A model generated the notes under the pieces. That model worked only from the letters and a program-made list of their open reading frames with translations. It did no database searches and was not told the origin of the DNA. 64,000 nt of DNA, taken from the NCBI RefSeq assembly GCF_023701945.1, contig NZ_JABAEF010000009.1:1-64000 (forward strand). The letters are read 5' to 3'. The stretch comes from Rhizobium sp. CG5 (GTDB lineage Bacteria > Pseudomonadota > Alphaproteobacteria > Rhizobiales > Rhizobiaceae). This document shows positions 41,877 through 50,223 of this stretch, in pieces. Positions within the stretch are counted from its first letter, which is position 1. Every line of letters starts with the position of its first letter. A program made the position numbers and the translations under genes.

Positions 41877-42017
41877 TGGTTTTTCCTGATGTTGTCACGT
41901 TTGGGAAGACAACACACAGAATGGCGAAGCACAGGGCTCTTGACCAAGCACCAGAGACTTTTGTTTCGCGTATGGGCGGAAAACATTTTGGTCCTTTTGG
42001 TCGGCCGTGAAATTATA

Positions 42018-42036
42018 ATCTATAAATTTAGTGTAC
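42018..42036. promoter_or_regulatory. Island element 13
   Basis: ATCTATAAATTTAGTGTAC lies 142 bp upstream of metQ set 2. The 41877-42324 gap is a divergent promoter region. Between 42081 and about 42180 the minus strand reads AGRAVADHVRRFPGLSID and a stop, which may be a gene remnant; I could not name it. Confidence 0.6.
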
Positions 42037-42235
42037 AAACTTTGAGCAGGCCGAGCTTTTCTCAGGAGTAGCTCGCGTTCCTAGTCGATCGACAGGCCGG
42101 GGAAGCGCCGGACATGGTCGGCTACCGCGCGGCCGGCGCCAGCCGCTGTCGAAGGTGGCGCCGCGGCGGAAATAGACGTCAGATGGGCGACCGGTCAGCC
42201 ACTCATCTACTTCTGGAAAAAAATCCCCTTAAACA

Positions 42236-42254
42236 GTCTATAAAAAATATATAA
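42236..42254. promoter_or_regulatory. Island element 14
   Basis: GTCTATAAAAAATATATAA lies 71 bp upstream of the monooxygenase at 42325, whose operon runs to 47423. Confidence 0.55.
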
Positions 42255-42324
42255 TGACTGTTTATTCTGATCGACATCGCGATGCTGTTGGCACCACAGC
42301 CTGATATCCGGATGGGATCGAGGA

Positions 42325-43734
42325 ATGAGCAAGCAGATCCATTTCAACGCGTTCGACATGAACTGCGTTGGCCACCAGTCGCCGGGCCTCTGGGCGCATC
42401 CGCGCGACAAATCCTGGAAGTACAAGGATCTCGATTACTGGCAGGATCTGGCAAGGACGCTTGAAAAGGGGATTTTCGACGGGATCTTCATCGCCGATGT
42501 GATCGGCTATTACGACGTCTACAAGGATAACAACTACCACGCCATTCATCAGGCCGCGCAGATCCCGGTCAACGATCCGATCCAGCTCGCAGCGCCCATC
42601 GCGCTCGCCACGGAGCATCTGGGCATCGGCATCACGGCCTCAATCTCCTTTGAACATCCCTATCCCTTCGCGCGCCGTCTGGCGACGGCCGATCACCTGA
42701 CCAAGGGTCGCGTCGGCTGGAACATCGTCACCTCCTATCTGGAGAGCGGTGCCAAGAACATCGGCCAAGGCGGTCTGCGCTCGCATGACAACCGCTACGA
42801 GGTCGCCCACGAATATCTTGAGGTCATCTACAAGCTGCTGGAAGGGTCTTGGGAAGAGGGCGCCGTGCTGCGTGACCGGGAGAAGCGGATCTTCACCGAT
42901 CCGACGAAGGTGCACGAGATAGGCCACAAAGGGCGCTTCTTCGACGTTCCGGGTTACGGACTGACCGAGCCATCGCCACAGCGTACGCCGGTACTCTACC
43001 AGGCAGGCGCCTCCGGTCCGGGCAAGCAGTTCGCCGCCGAGCATGCAGAATGTGTCTTCGTTGCGGCCCAGACCAAGACCATTCTCAAGAACTATGTCCG
43101 GGACGTGCGGGCACGGGCCGCCGCCGTCGGACGCGATGCCTCCAAGTTCCGCATCTACAACCTGCTCACGGTGATCGTCGACGAGACCGACGAGAAGGCG
43201 CGTGCCAAGTTCCGCGACTACCTCGATTACGTCTCCTATGACGGGTCGCTGGTCTTCATGTCCGGCTGGACCGGTGTCGATTTTTCCCATTATGCGCCCG
43301 ACGATCTCGTCCGCAAGGTCGAGACGAACGCGATCCATTCGGCGATCGAAAGCCTCTCGGAAGGCGATCCCAACAAGCGCTGGACGATCAAGGAACTCGC
43401 TGAGTGGGGTGGCATCGGCGGCATGGGGCCGGTGATCGTCGGTTCGCCCTCGACGGTGGCCGACGAGCTGCAGGCCTGGGTCGAGGAGACCGATGTCGAC
43501 GGCTTCAACCTTGCCTATGCCGTGACGCCGGAAAGCTTCGAGGACATCGTCGGCTATCTGATCCCGGAACTGCAGAAGCGCGGTGTTTATCCAACGGAGT
43601 ACCGTCCCGGCACGCTGCGCGAAAAGCTGTTCGGCGGTGGTCCTTACCTGCCCAAGGCACATCCGGCCAATCGTTACCGCGACATCGAGGCTTACAAACG
43701 CAACCAGGCGATCGCGCTGGCCAATGCCAGCTGA
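42325..43734 (+). CDS. LLM-class flavin monooxygenase, NtaA/SnaA/DszA family (1)
   Basis: A 469-aa flavin-dependent monooxygenase of the nitrilotriacetate/DszA subgroup. Blocks NAFDMNCVGHQSPGLWAHPRD, GIFDGIFIADVIGYYDVY, RLATADHLTKGRVGWNIVTSYLESGAKN, ERTPVLYQAGASGPGKQFAAEHAECVF-like segments and VDGFNLAYAVTPESFEDIVGYLIPELQKRG are family marks. Members open C-S or C-N bonds in dibenzothiophene sulfone, dimethyl sulfone-related and S-alkyl cysteine pathways. It heads an operon with two SfnB-like proteins and an aldo/keto reductase, which supports alkyl sulfone or thioether oxidation. Confidence 0.88.
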   Translation: MSKQIHFNAFDMNCVGHQSPGLWAHPRDKSWKYKDLDYWQDLARTLEKGIFDGIFIADVIGYYDVYKDNNYHAIHQAAQIPVNDPIQLAAPIALATEHLGIGITASISFEHPYPFARRLATADHLTKGRVGWNIVTSYLESGAKNIGQGGLRSHDNRYEVAHEYLEVIYKLLEGSWEEGAVLRDREKRIFTDPTKVHEIGHKGRFFDVPGYGLTEPSPQRTPVLYQAGASGPGKQFAAEHAECVFVAAQTKTILKNYVRDVRARAAAVGRDASKFRIYNLLTVIVDETDEKARAKFRDYLDYVSYDGSLVFMSGWTGVDFSHYAPDDLVRKVETNAIHSAIESLSEGDPNKRWTIKELAEWGGIGGMGPVIVGSPSTVADELQAWVEETDVDGFNLAYAVTPESFEDIVGYLIPELQKRGVYPTEYRPGTLREKLFGGGPYLPKAHPANRYRDIEAYKRNQAIALANAS

Positions 43735-43766
43735 GATCGAAGGTCCAACCATCAAGAGGTTTTCCC

Positions 43767-45035
43767 ATGGGAAGCATGAGCGACACCAAGATCGACTACA
43801 GCGTCCATCCGCGCGTCAATTCCACCGATCCCTTCACCGCGCGCCCGCGGCCTGCGAGGCCGGCGCATGTGATCAAGACCGACGAAGAGGCGATCGAGAT
43901 CGCCGAGAAGCTCGCAGCGAGTTTCAAGGTCGGCGCGGCACTGCGTGACCGGGAGGGACTGCTGCCGATCGCCGAACTCGACGAGTATTCGCAGAGCGGT
44001 CTCTGGAGCATCAATGTGCCCAAGGCCTATGGCGGCCCGGAAGTCTCCTATGCGACGCTTGCCAAGGTGATTGCCACCATTGCGGCAGCCGATCCGGCCA
44101 TCGCCCAGATCACCCAGAACCATCTGGCGATCGTCGCCACCGTCGACCTGGACGGTACGGAAGAGCAGAAGAAGCAGTTCTTCGGCTGGGCGCTGGAAGG
44201 CATCCGCTACGGCAACGCCTTCTCGGAATTAAAAAGCAAGACGGTCGCCGATTTCGAGACCAAGGTCGTCCACGCCGGTGACGACGTCATCGTCAACGGC
44301 GAAAAGTTCTACACGACCGGTGCGCTGCTGGCTCATATCGTGCCCATCGTCGGCGTCGACGAGACGGGGCAGGGCTATCTCGTTTTCGCCGATCGCGAGG
44401 CCCCGGGCCTGACCGTCACCAACAACTGGTCGAGCTTCGGCCAGCGGACCACTGCGTCGGGTTCGGTGAAGATCGAGAATGTTCGCGTGCCGAAGGCGCG
44501 TGCGCTGAAGGTCACCTCCTTCGACCATCCGACCGTCGGCGGCCCTGTCTCGCAGATCATCCAGTCGGCGATCGATGTCGGCATCGCGCGCGGCACCATC
44601 GACGACACAATCGAATTCGTCACCAAATACAGCCGTCCCTGGATCGACAGTGGCAAGGCAACGGCCGGTGAGGACCTCTTCACCATCGCCCAGATCGGCG
44701 ACCTGAAGATCAAGTTGCATGCGGCCGAAGCCCTGCTGGAGATCGCCGGGCGCAGTATCGACGTCGCCCGCGCCAATCCGACGCTTGAGACGGTGTCCGA
44801 AGCGACGATCAAGACGGGCGAGTCCAAGGTGCTGACGACCGAGATCGCGATTCTCTCGACCAACAAGCTGTTTGAGCTCGCGGGCACACGCTCGACGCTT
44901 GCCGAGCATGGTCTCGACCGCCACTGGCGCAATGCGCGCGTCCATACGCTGCATGATCCGGTGCGTTGGAAGTTCTACCATGTCGGCAATTATTACCTGA
45001 ACGGCGTGCATCCGCCGCGTCACGCCTGGAATTGA
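43767..45035 (+). CDS. SfnB-like sulfur-acquisition oxidoreductase (1)
   Basis: A 422-aa acyl-CoA-dehydrogenase-fold flavoprotein of the SfnB type, linked in pseudomonads to dimethyl sulfone use. Visible blocks are LAASFKVGAALRDREGLLP, SQSGLWSINVPKAYGGPEVSYATLAKVIATIAAADPAIAQI, NGEKFYTTGALLAHIVPI, NNWSSFGQRTTASGSV and the C-terminal HDPVRWKFYHVGNYYLNG. ATG 43767 (MGSMSDTK) is preferred over the open upstream frame. It is paralogous to the next gene, 8 bases downstream. Confidence 0.88.
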   Translation: MGSMSDTKIDYSVHPRVNSTDPFTARPRPARPAHVIKTDEEAIEIAEKLAASFKVGAALRDREGLLPIAELDEYSQSGLWSINVPKAYGGPEVSYATLAKVIATIAAADPAIAQITQNHLAIVATVDLDGTEEQKKQFFGWALEGIRYGNAFSELKSKTVADFETKVVHAGDDVIVNGEKFYTTGALLAHIVPIVGVDETGQGYLVFADREAPGLTVTNNWSSFGQRTTASGSVKIENVRVPKARALKVTSFDHPTVGGPVSQIIQSAIDVGIARGTIDDTIEFVTKYSRPWIDSGKATAGEDLFTIAQIGDLKIKLHAAEALLEIAGRSIDVARANPTLETVSEATIKTGESKVLTTEIAILSTNKLFELAGTRSTLAEHGLDRHWRNARVHTLHDPVRWKFYHVGNYYLNGVHPPRHAWN

Positions 45036-45043
45036 GCGCCACG

Positions 45044-46306
45044 ATGAGCACGAATGATCGCAAGCTGCACCGGGAGGCAGCACTCACTGCGGGCCGACCG
45101 GCCCCGCATATCGCACCGCGCCGGACCCCGGCCCTTGTCATTCGGGACGATGCCGAGGCCATACAGGTGGCAAAAGATCTGGCCCGCGAATTTGCCATCG
45201 GCGCCGCCCAGCGCGACCGCGAACGGCGCCTGCCGCTCGCCGAGATCGATCGTTTCTCGCAAAGTGGCCTTTGGGCCATCAGCATCCCGAAGGCTTATGG
45301 CGGCGCCGGCGTCTCGGCCGTTACGCTGGCCGAAGTCACGGCCATCATCTCGGCGGCGGATTCCTCGATCGGGCAGATCCCGCAGAACCACTTCTATATG
45401 GTGGAGGCGCTGCGCCTGAACGGCAGCGAGGAGCAGAAGCGGCACTATTTCCGTCGCGTGATGGAAGGCGATCGCCTCGGCAATGCCTTCACCGAGATCG
45501 GCACAAAAACGCCCGTCGACTACAAGACGCATTTCGCCGAGCAGGACGGCAAGCTCTACCTGAACGGCCAGAAGTTCTACGCCACCGGCTCGCTCTTTGC
45601 CCATATCATCGTTGCCGTCGCCAAGGGGCCGAACGATCGTGTTCATCTGGTCTTCATCGACCGGGCGACCCCAGGTCTCGATTTCGTCGACGATTGGTCG
45701 TCCTTCGGTCAGCGGTCGACGGGCAGCGGTACCGTCATCTTCGACGATGTCGAGGTGACGCCGTTCCAGATCGTTGATCATGACGAAAGCTTCGAGCGAC
45801 CGACGCCGATGGGTCCGTTCGCGCAGATCATCCATGCGGCGGTCCAGGTCGGCATCGCGCGCGGGGCGCTCGCTGAGACGATTTCCTATGTTCGGGCGCA
45901 TGCGCGGCCGTTCTTCGAGCTGACGATCGAGCATGGCTACGAGGATCCGCACACCATCCACGGAGTGGGCGATGTGGCGATCCGCGTGCATGCGGCCGAT
46001 GCCCTCTTGGCGCGGGCCGGCCGCCTTCTTGATCGTGCCACGGCCGAGCCGAATGCCAAAACGGTCGCGGAAGCCTCGATCGCCGTGGCGGAGGTCAAGG
46101 CGCTCGGCACGGAGGTGGCGCAACTCGCCGCGACCAAGCTGATCGAATTCGGCGGCGCCCGTTCGACGCTTGAGAGCTATGGCCTCGATCGCTTTTGGCG
46201 CAATGCCCGGACCCATTCGCTGCATGATCCGGTGCGCTGGAAATACCATCACATCGGCAATTTCTACCTCAACGGCACCCTGCCGCCACGGCACGGCGCC
46301 CTCTGA
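45044..46306 (+). CDS. SfnB-like sulfur-acquisition oxidoreductase (2)
   Basis: A 420-aa paralogue of 43767-45035. Blocks LAREFAIGAAQRDRERRLPLAEIDRFSQSGLWAISIPKAYGGAGVSAVTLAEV, NGQKFYATGSLFAHIIVAVA, DDWSSFGQRSTGSGTV and HDPVRWKYHHIGNFYLNG are shared. The two may form a heteromer or act on successive intermediates. ATG 45044 lies 8 bases after the previous stop. A strong hairpin follows the gene. Confidence 0.88.
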   Translation: MSTNDRKLHREAALTAGRPAPHIAPRRTPALVIRDDAEAIQVAKDLAREFAIGAAQRDRERRLPLAEIDRFSQSGLWAISIPKAYGGAGVSAVTLAEVTAIISAADSSIGQIPQNHFYMVEALRLNGSEEQKRHYFRRVMEGDRLGNAFTEIGTKTPVDYKTHFAEQDGKLYLNGQKFYATGSLFAHIIVAVAKGPNDRVHLVFIDRATPGLDFVDDWSSFGQRSTGSGTVIFDDVEVTPFQIVDHDESFERPTPMGPFAQIIHAAVQVGIARGALAETISYVRAHARPFFELTIEHGYEDPHTIHGVGDVAIRVHAADALLARAGRLLDRATAEPNAKTVAEASIAVAEVKALGTEVAQLAATKLIEFGGARSTLESYGLDRFWRNARTHSLHDPVRWKYHHIGNFYLNGTLPPRHGAL

Positions 46307-46325
46307 CTTCTGGCAGGCCAACTTG

Positions 46326-46357
46326 CCGGCACATGACATCCTCATGTGCCGGATTTT
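46326..46357 (+). terminator. Intrinsic terminator or attenuating hairpin
   Basis: A perfect 11-bp stem (CCGGCACATGA 46326-46336 with 46342-46352), a 5-base loop, then ATTTTCTT. It lies between the second SfnB-like gene and the aldo/keto reductase gene, which start only 73 bp apart. It could end most transcripts or reduce expression of the reductase. Confidence 0.7.
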
Positions 46358-46379
46358 CTTGTGAAATAGGACCCCCGCA

Positions 46380-47423
46380 ATGACCTACCTCCCCGATCCC
46401 CGCCGCTACGATGATGCGACGTTTCGCCGTGTTGGGCGAAGCGGCCTGAAGCTGCCTGCCATCTCTTTCGGCCTCTGGCATAATTTCGGCGACACCACGC
46501 CGATCGAAACCCAGCGCTCGATCCTGTTCAAGGCCTTCGATCTCGGCATCACCCATTTCGACCTCGCCAACAATTACGGACCTCCCGCCGGCAGTGCCGA
46601 GATCAATTTCGGTCGTATCCTCAGCGAAGACTTCGCCGGCTATCGCGACGAGCTGATCATCTCGACCAAGGCGGGCTGGGACATGTGGCCGGGTCCCTAC
46701 GGTCGCGGTGGCGGGTCCAAGAAGGCGTTGCTCTCCAGCCTTGACCAGAGCCTAAAGCGTCTCAATATCGAGTATGTCGACATCTTCTATTCGCATCGCT
46801 TCGACGCCGAGACGCCATTGGAAGAGACTGCCGATGCGCTGGCCCAGGCCGTGCGCCAGGGCAAGGCGCTTTATGTCGGCATTTCCTCTTATTCCGGCAA
46901 CAAGACGCGCGAGATCGCAGCCCTGCTCAAGGAGCGTAACGTGCCGCTTCTGATCAATCAGCCGGCTTACAACCTCTTCAACCGCTGGGCGGAAAAGGAT
47001 CTGTTCGCCGCGTCCGACGACGTGGGTGCCGGTGTGATTGCGTTTACGCCGCTGGCGCAGGGGCTGCTCACCAACAAGTATCTCACCGGCATTCCGGACG
47101 ACGCTCGCGTCAACCGTCCGGGTGGCGATTTTCTGCGGCCTGAACATCTGAAAGAAGAGAACATCGTGCGGGCCCGCGCACTCAACGAGATCGCCAAGCG
47201 TCGCGGCCAATCGCTCGCCCAGCTTGCCATCGCCTGGGTGCTACGCGATCCGAGGGTGACCTCCGCCTTGATCGGTGCGAGTTCCGCCAAGCAGGTCGCC
47301 GAAAACATCGAGGCGTTGAAGAACCTCGACTTCACGGTGGAAGAGCTGGCGGACATCGATCGTCATGCGGTCGAGGGCGGCATCAACCTCTGGGAAAAGC
47401 CATCGCACGACGCCGTCGTTTGA
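46380..47423 (+). CDS. Aldo/keto reductase, L-glyceraldehyde-3-phosphate reductase (YghZ) type
   Basis: A 347-aa aldo/keto reductase. The catalytic tetrad is visible: Asp61 and Tyr66 in FDLANNYGPP, Lys97 in STKAGWDMWPGPYG and His139 in DIFYSHRFD. NNYGPPAGSAEINFGRIL and LINQPAYNLFNRWAEKDL are typical of the YghZ/GpR subgroup. In this operon it may reduce an aldehyde formed by the monooxygenase. It has an ATG 23 bp behind the hairpin and its own downstream terminator. Confidence 0.88.
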   Translation: MTYLPDPRRYDDATFRRVGRSGLKLPAISFGLWHNFGDTTPIETQRSILFKAFDLGITHFDLANNYGPPAGSAEINFGRILSEDFAGYRDELIISTKAGWDMWPGPYGRGGGSKKALLSSLDQSLKRLNIEYVDIFYSHRFDAETPLEETADALAQAVRQGKALYVGISSYSGNKTREIAALLKERNVPLLINQPAYNLFNRWAEKDLFAASDDVGAGVIAFTPLAQGLLTNKYLTGIPDDARVNRPGGDFLRPEHLKEENIVRARALNEIAKRRGQSLAQLAIAWVLRDPRVTSALIGASSAKQVAENIEALKNLDFTVEELADIDRHAVEGGINLWEKPSHDAVV

Positions 47424-47444
47424 TCGGGTTCTTTGGAAATCAAG

Positions 47445-47470
47445 CGCCCGGTCGGATGGCCGGGCGTTTT
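47445..47470. terminator. Bidirectional terminator between convergent genes
   Basis: A 7-bp GC stem (CGCCCGG 47445-47451 with CCGGGCG 47460-47466), an 8-base loop, then TTTT. It lies between the ends of the reductase gene (47423) and the convergent monooxygenase gene (47492). Confidence 0.75.
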
Positions 47471-47491
47471 CTGTTGCTGGTCGTTCAGACG

Positions 47492-48856
47492 TTAGATGTC
47501 TAGGCGACGCGCGTCGGCGGCCGGATGAGGGCTGGAGAGCCGCGGACCGGCGCCGAAAAGCTGGTGACGCAGGGTGCCACCGCTATAGGCCGTCTTGTAG
47601 AGCCCGCGTGCCTGGAGCTCTGGCACGACGAAAGTGACGAAATCCTCGTAGCTTTCCGGCACGACGGTGCGGGTCAGGTTGAAACCGTCAATCTCGCCCT
47701 CTTCGACAAAGCGTGCCAAGCTGTCGGCGATCTGCGACCCCGTACCGACGAAGGTGGGATAGCGACCGCCGAGCGCCAGGCCTTCCAGCAATTGCCGCTT
47801 GGTCAGCCCGCGTTTGCGGGCGGCCTCGATGCCCGACTGGATCGCATTGCCGGGCGCGCTGTCTTTCACGATCGGATCGTCCAGATCGAGTTGCGCGAGG
47901 TCAATGCCGGAGCCGGCAGAGAAATGCGCCATTCCCGCTTCGGGGCTCGCATAGCGGCGATAGTCCGCATATTTCTCCTGTGCCTCTGCTTCAGTCGCAC
48001 CGGGTACGATCGATATTCCGACGAAGATTTTGATGTCATCCGGCTTCCGGCCAGCCTCGACGGCATCGGCCCGCAGAAGACGCGAAGTCTTCTGGGCGGT
48101 GGCGGCGTCGGGTGCCGAGATGAAGATGCATTCGGCATGGCGCGCGGCAAAACGGCGCCCGCGTGCGGACGTGCCGGCCTGGAAGATGACCGGTGTGCGT
48201 TGCGGGGAGGGGGCTGTCAGGTGATAACCTTCCGATTGATAAAAGCGGCCGGCATGGTGGATGGCGTGGACCTTGGCCGGGTCGGCATAGATCCGGTTAG
48301 CCTTGTCCTCTCGGACAGCATCGTCTTCCCAGCTTCCTTCCCAGAGCTTGTAGAGCAGTTCGAGCGCTTCCTCGGCCTGGTCGTAGCGGTCGTCATGGGC
48401 GGTCATGGCGCTGTTGCCGATGGCACGCGCGGCACTGTCGAGATAGCCGGTGACGATGTTCCAGCCCATGCGTCCGCCCGTCAGGTGGTCGAGCGTCGAC
48501 ATGCGCCGGGCGAAGAGATAGGGCGGTTCGGCATTGGCGTTGACCGTCACGCCGAAGCCGAGATGTTCGGTGACGGCCGCCATGGCCGAGACCAGCATCA
48601 TCGGGTCGTGGACCGGCAACTGGATGCTTTCGCGCAGGGTCAGATCCACAGAGCCGCCATAGATGTCATAGACGCCGAGAATGTCGGCGAGGAAGATCCC
48701 GTCGAAGAGGCCGCGCTCCAGCGTGCGGGCGAGGTCGGTCCAGTAGCGCAGCGTGTTGAACTCGGTCGATCGGTCGCGGGGATGCGTCCAGAGCCCGTGA
48801 TTGATATGGCCGACGCAGTTCATGCTGAAGGCATTGAAGAGGATCTGTTTCGGCAT
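47492..48856 (-). CDS. LLM-class flavin monooxygenase, NtaA/SnaA/DszA family (2)
   Basis: A 454-aa paralogue of 42325-43734 with the same opening (NAFSMNCVGHINHGLWTHPRD, GLFDGIFLADILGVYDIY) and conserved middle (HLTGGRMGWNIVTGYLDSAARAIG, RTPVIFQAGTSARGRRFAARHAECIF). ATG 48856 is preferred. It is the last gene of an operon that runs ATPase, permease, binding protein, LVIVD protein, monooxygenase. The transporter is of the sugar type, so the substrate may be a thioglycoside or sulfonated sugar derivative; this is an inference. Confidence 0.88.
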   Translation of the reverse strand: MPKQILFNAFSMNCVGHINHGLWTHPRDRSTEFNTLRYWTDLARTLERGLFDGIFLADILGVYDIYGGSVDLTLRESIQLPVHDPMMLVSAMAAVTEHLGFGVTVNANAEPPYLFARRMSTLDHLTGGRMGWNIVTGYLDSAARAIGNSAMTAHDDRYDQAEEALELLYKLWEGSWEDDAVREDKANRIYADPAKVHAIHHAGRFYQSEGYHLTAPSPQRTPVIFQAGTSARGRRFAARHAECIFISAPDAATAQKTSRLLRADAVEAGRKPDDIKIFVGISIVPGATEAEAQEKYADYRRYASPEAGMAHFSAGSGIDLAQLDLDDPIVKDSAPGNAIQSGIEAARKRGLTKRQLLEGLALGGRYPTFVGTGSQIADSLARFVEEGEIDGFNLTRTVVPESYEDFVTFVVPELQARGLYKTAYSGGTLRHQLFGAGPRLSSPHPAADARRLDI

Positions 48857-48893
48857 GGTTCCCCGCTTCGTGGATGGCTGTGTCGCGCCCGGT

Positions 48894-50147
48894 TCAGCCA
48901 CCATACTCGATGATCTCAAGACCGGCATTGTAATCGGTGGCATAGATCAGCCCATTCTTGTCGACGAAGACGTCGGCCGACTGGATCACCTTCGGCCGTC
49001 CCGGTCTGCGGTCGGTCATGGTGACGGGATCGGCGGGCACCAGCGCACCGGTCTCGACCGGGTGGTAGGGGTCCGAGATGTCGAAGGCGCGAATGCCGGC
49101 ATTCTGCCAGGTCGCAAAGATCAGCGTTTCCGATACGAAGGAGCCGGGGCGGTTTTCATGCAGGTTGTGCGGCCCGAAATGGCCGCCCTTAGCTGCGTAG
49201 TTGGCCTCTGACGGGATCGGCAAGGTCGAGATGCTGATCGGGTTTTCCGGCACGCGGATGTCGAAGATCCAGGTGTGCTTGCGGCCGTCTTCCTCGTTGT
49301 CGAGCACGGCCTCGTCTGCCACCACGAGCAGGTCGCGGCCGGGAAGCGGCAGTGGCGAATGCGTGCCGCCGCCATAAGGAGGCGACCAGTTGTGATGCTT
49401 GATCAGCTTGGGTGCGGAATGATCCTTGATGTCGAGCAACGTCAATCCGCCGTCGCGCCAGCAGGCATAGGCCGTGTCGCCGTGCACCAGCACATGATGC
49501 AGGGCAAAGCGCCGTCCGGTACCCCAGGCCGGTTCCTCGCCGGCAGCCTTGTTCATGCCGGGCAGCCACCAGCGGCCGACGATCTCGGGCTTTGTGGGGT
49601 CGCTGAGGTCGATGGTGACGAAGATATAATCGGTGAAGCCGTCGAGCAGGGCCGAGGCATAGGCATAGCGCCCGCCGACATACCAGAGCCGATGGAAGCC
49701 GATGCCGTCGACGTCGAGCTGGCCGATCTTGCGGGGGCTGGCCGGAGAGGAAATGTCGTAGACCGTCATGCCCGCCGTCCAGGCGCGCTCGCGCTTGCGG
49801 GCGGCGACCGTCTCGCCGACGGACTGGGTGTAATAGACCTTCTCGTCGACAAAGGTCTCGACATCGGCGAAGAGATCGAGCGCATTGATGACAAGCAGCA
49901 GATCGTCATGGGTCTGGAGATGGATGTTCCAGGTGTTGGCCGGTGCCGCCACGTAGTTGACCGTCTTCGGTGCCTTCGGGTCGCGCACGTCGACAATCGA
50001 GAAGCCTTGCGACCAGGGATGGGCGACATAGGCATGGCCGCGATGCACCATCAGTTGCAGACCGTCGCCCCGGCCGCCGATATCGCTGTGGCCGATCAGT
50101 TTCATGTTGCGGGCAAATTGCGGCTTGGGCAGGTCCGGGCTCGTCAT
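48894..50147 (-). CDS. LVIVD-repeat beta-propeller protein
   Basis: A 417-aa protein made of LVIVD-type blades: GFSIVDVRDPKAP, GMTVYDISSPASPRKIGQL, YIFVTIDLSDPTKPEIVGRW, GLTLLDIKDHSAPKLI, HTWIFDIRVPENPISI and GIRAFDISDPYHPVETGAL. Each blade carries a His near the centre (TWNIHLQTHD, GFHRLWYV, FALHHVLVHG, GTHSPLPLPG, FGPHNLHENR), as in the copper/selenium-binding SBP56 propellers that include methanethiol oxidase. There is no signal peptide, so it is probably cytosolic. ATG 50147 has AGGA 5 bases upstream. A role in organosulfur oxidation is my inference. Confidence 0.8.
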   Translation of the reverse strand: MTSPDLPKPQFARNMKLIGHSDIGGRGDGLQLMVHRGHAYVAHPWSQGFSIVDVRDPKAPKTVNYVAAPANTWNIHLQTHDDLLLVINALDLFADVETFVDEKVYYTQSVGETVAARKRERAWTAGMTVYDISSPASPRKIGQLDVDGIGFHRLWYVGGRYAYASALLDGFTDYIFVTIDLSDPTKPEIVGRWWLPGMNKAAGEEPAWGTGRRFALHHVLVHGDTAYACWRDGGLTLLDIKDHSAPKLIKHHNWSPPYGGGTHSPLPLPGRDLLVVADEAVLDNEEDGRKHTWIFDIRVPENPISISTLPIPSEANYAAKGGHFGPHNLHENRPGSFVSETLIFATWQNAGIRAFDISDPYHPVETGALVPADPVTMTDRRPGRPKVIQSADVFVDKNGLIYATDYNAGLEIIEYGG

Positions 50148-50223
50148 CGTCGTCCTCATGCGAAATGGAAAGGGACGCGCCGCTTGGTCCAGCGCGTCCG
50201 TCTTGGGTCCTGAAGGGCTAGGA

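Noticed and set aside
47525..48913. Plus-strand open frame opposite the second NtaA-like gene
   Set aside because: Shadow of a well-supported minus-strand gene.
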